From: Terriglobia bacterium
Lineage (GTDB): Bacteria > Acidobacteriota > Terriglobia > UBA7540
NCBI GenBank assembly: GCA_022866195.1
Contig: JALHUF010000681.1
Coordinates: forward strand, 1-6,231
Direction: 5' to 3'
Length of the DNA stretch: 6,231 nt
The notes beneath the pieces were generated by a model, which worked only from the letters and a program-made list of their open reading frames with translations, searched no databases and was not told the DNA's origin. This document shows, in pieces, positions 5,987 to 6,231 of this stretch. How positions within the stretch are numbered: the stretch's first letter is position 1; every line of letters starts with the position of its first letter. Position numbers and translations under genes: made by a program.

Positions 5987-6231
5987 ATGTGTTGGAACAC
6001 CTTTATCAAATTTGTCGCGGCCATAAGGCCCATTCTCGAGGTTTTCGCGATTGCGGCGACACCCATCGTGGCTTTCTGGGGTCTCTGGACTTATCGTCGA
6101 AGCGTTAGGTTGGAGAAGGCAAAATGGATGAAGGAGTTGTATGAAAAGTTCTACGAACGGTCGGAACTCAAGAGCGTCAGGGACATCCTGGATGGCAACG
6201 ACAAACAGAAGAGTTCGGAGATGGTCAGTAC
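5987..6231 (+). CDS. N-terminal part of a membrane-anchored protein of unknown function (cut by window end)
   Basis: The first 81 codons are open to the window edge. Residues about 15-36 (PILEVFAIAATPIVAFWGLWTY) form one membrane helix, followed by basic RRSVR, which suggests a cytoplasmic C-terminal part by the positive-inside rule. The next stretch, KAKWMKELYEKFYERSELKSVRDILDG (45-70), is a charged helix. Single-pass proteins with such a KW..eLYekFYe segment occur in bacteria without a known role; I do not assign a family. The ATG at 5987 is 6 bases after the leuC stop and in the same frame, with only a weak ribosome site. A TTG at 5981 is an alternative, and translation may be coupled to leuC. 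GC is about 50% (122 of 245 bases), against about 65% in leuC, which hints at a different origin. Confidence 0.72.
   Translation, partial: MCWNTFIKFVAAIRPILEVFAIAATPIVAFWGLWTYRRSVRLEKAKWMKELYEKFYERSELKSVRDILDGNDKQKSSEMVS

Overview
The window is GC-rich chromosomal DNA (about 65% GC in a stretch of leuC that I counted). It most likely comes from an acidobacterium or close relative. The main pointer is the gene at 1583-2959, which has the layout of the 'VWFA-related Acidobacterial' secreted proteins (TIGR03436-type): an N-terminal VVVTDKKG/DFxVLEDG domain and a C-terminal YYLLAYVP...RAKRGYWAP end. Assignment to the phylum rests on family knowledge and base composition; there is no rRNA or other marker.

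Layout, left to right: (1) the last 15 codons of an unidentified gene; (2) a small gene for an excisionase/MerR-like helix-turn-helix protein (245-514); (3) a DUF2062 integral membrane protein (777-1334); (4) a secreted von Willebrand A-like protein (1583-2959); (5) on the opposite strand and convergent with it, an FG-GAP/VCBS beta-propeller protein with a twin-arginine export signal (3065-4393); (6) divergent from that, leuC, the large subunit of 3-isopropylmalate dehydratase in leucine synthesis (4559-5980); (7) starting 6 nt after leuC, the first 81 codons of a membrane-anchored protein of unknown function, cut by the window edge. The first four are on the plus strand with 200-270 bp gaps, so they are probably separate transcription units. 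No tRNA, rRNA, CRISPR array or insertion sequence was seen, and no gap exceeds 300 bp.

The best regulatory signal is in the 165-bp divergent region 4394-4558. It holds a near-consensus promoter for leuC (TTGAAA, 17 bp, TATAAT). A perfect 9-bp inverted repeat with arm centres 22 bp apart overlaps its -10 box and start point, as an operator would. A second, weaker promoter facing the other way could serve the propeller gene with almost no leader.

The genes do not form one obvious pathway. LeuC is core metabolism, two proteins are predicted to be exported, one is an inner-membrane protein, and one is a small DNA-binding protein. I do not see a convincing new multi-gene system. The points most worth a second look are the leuC operator-like repeat, the possible dual translation start of the propeller protein, the roughly 50% GC unknown gene directly behind leuC where leuD might be expected, and a cysteine cluster in the secreted vWA protein.
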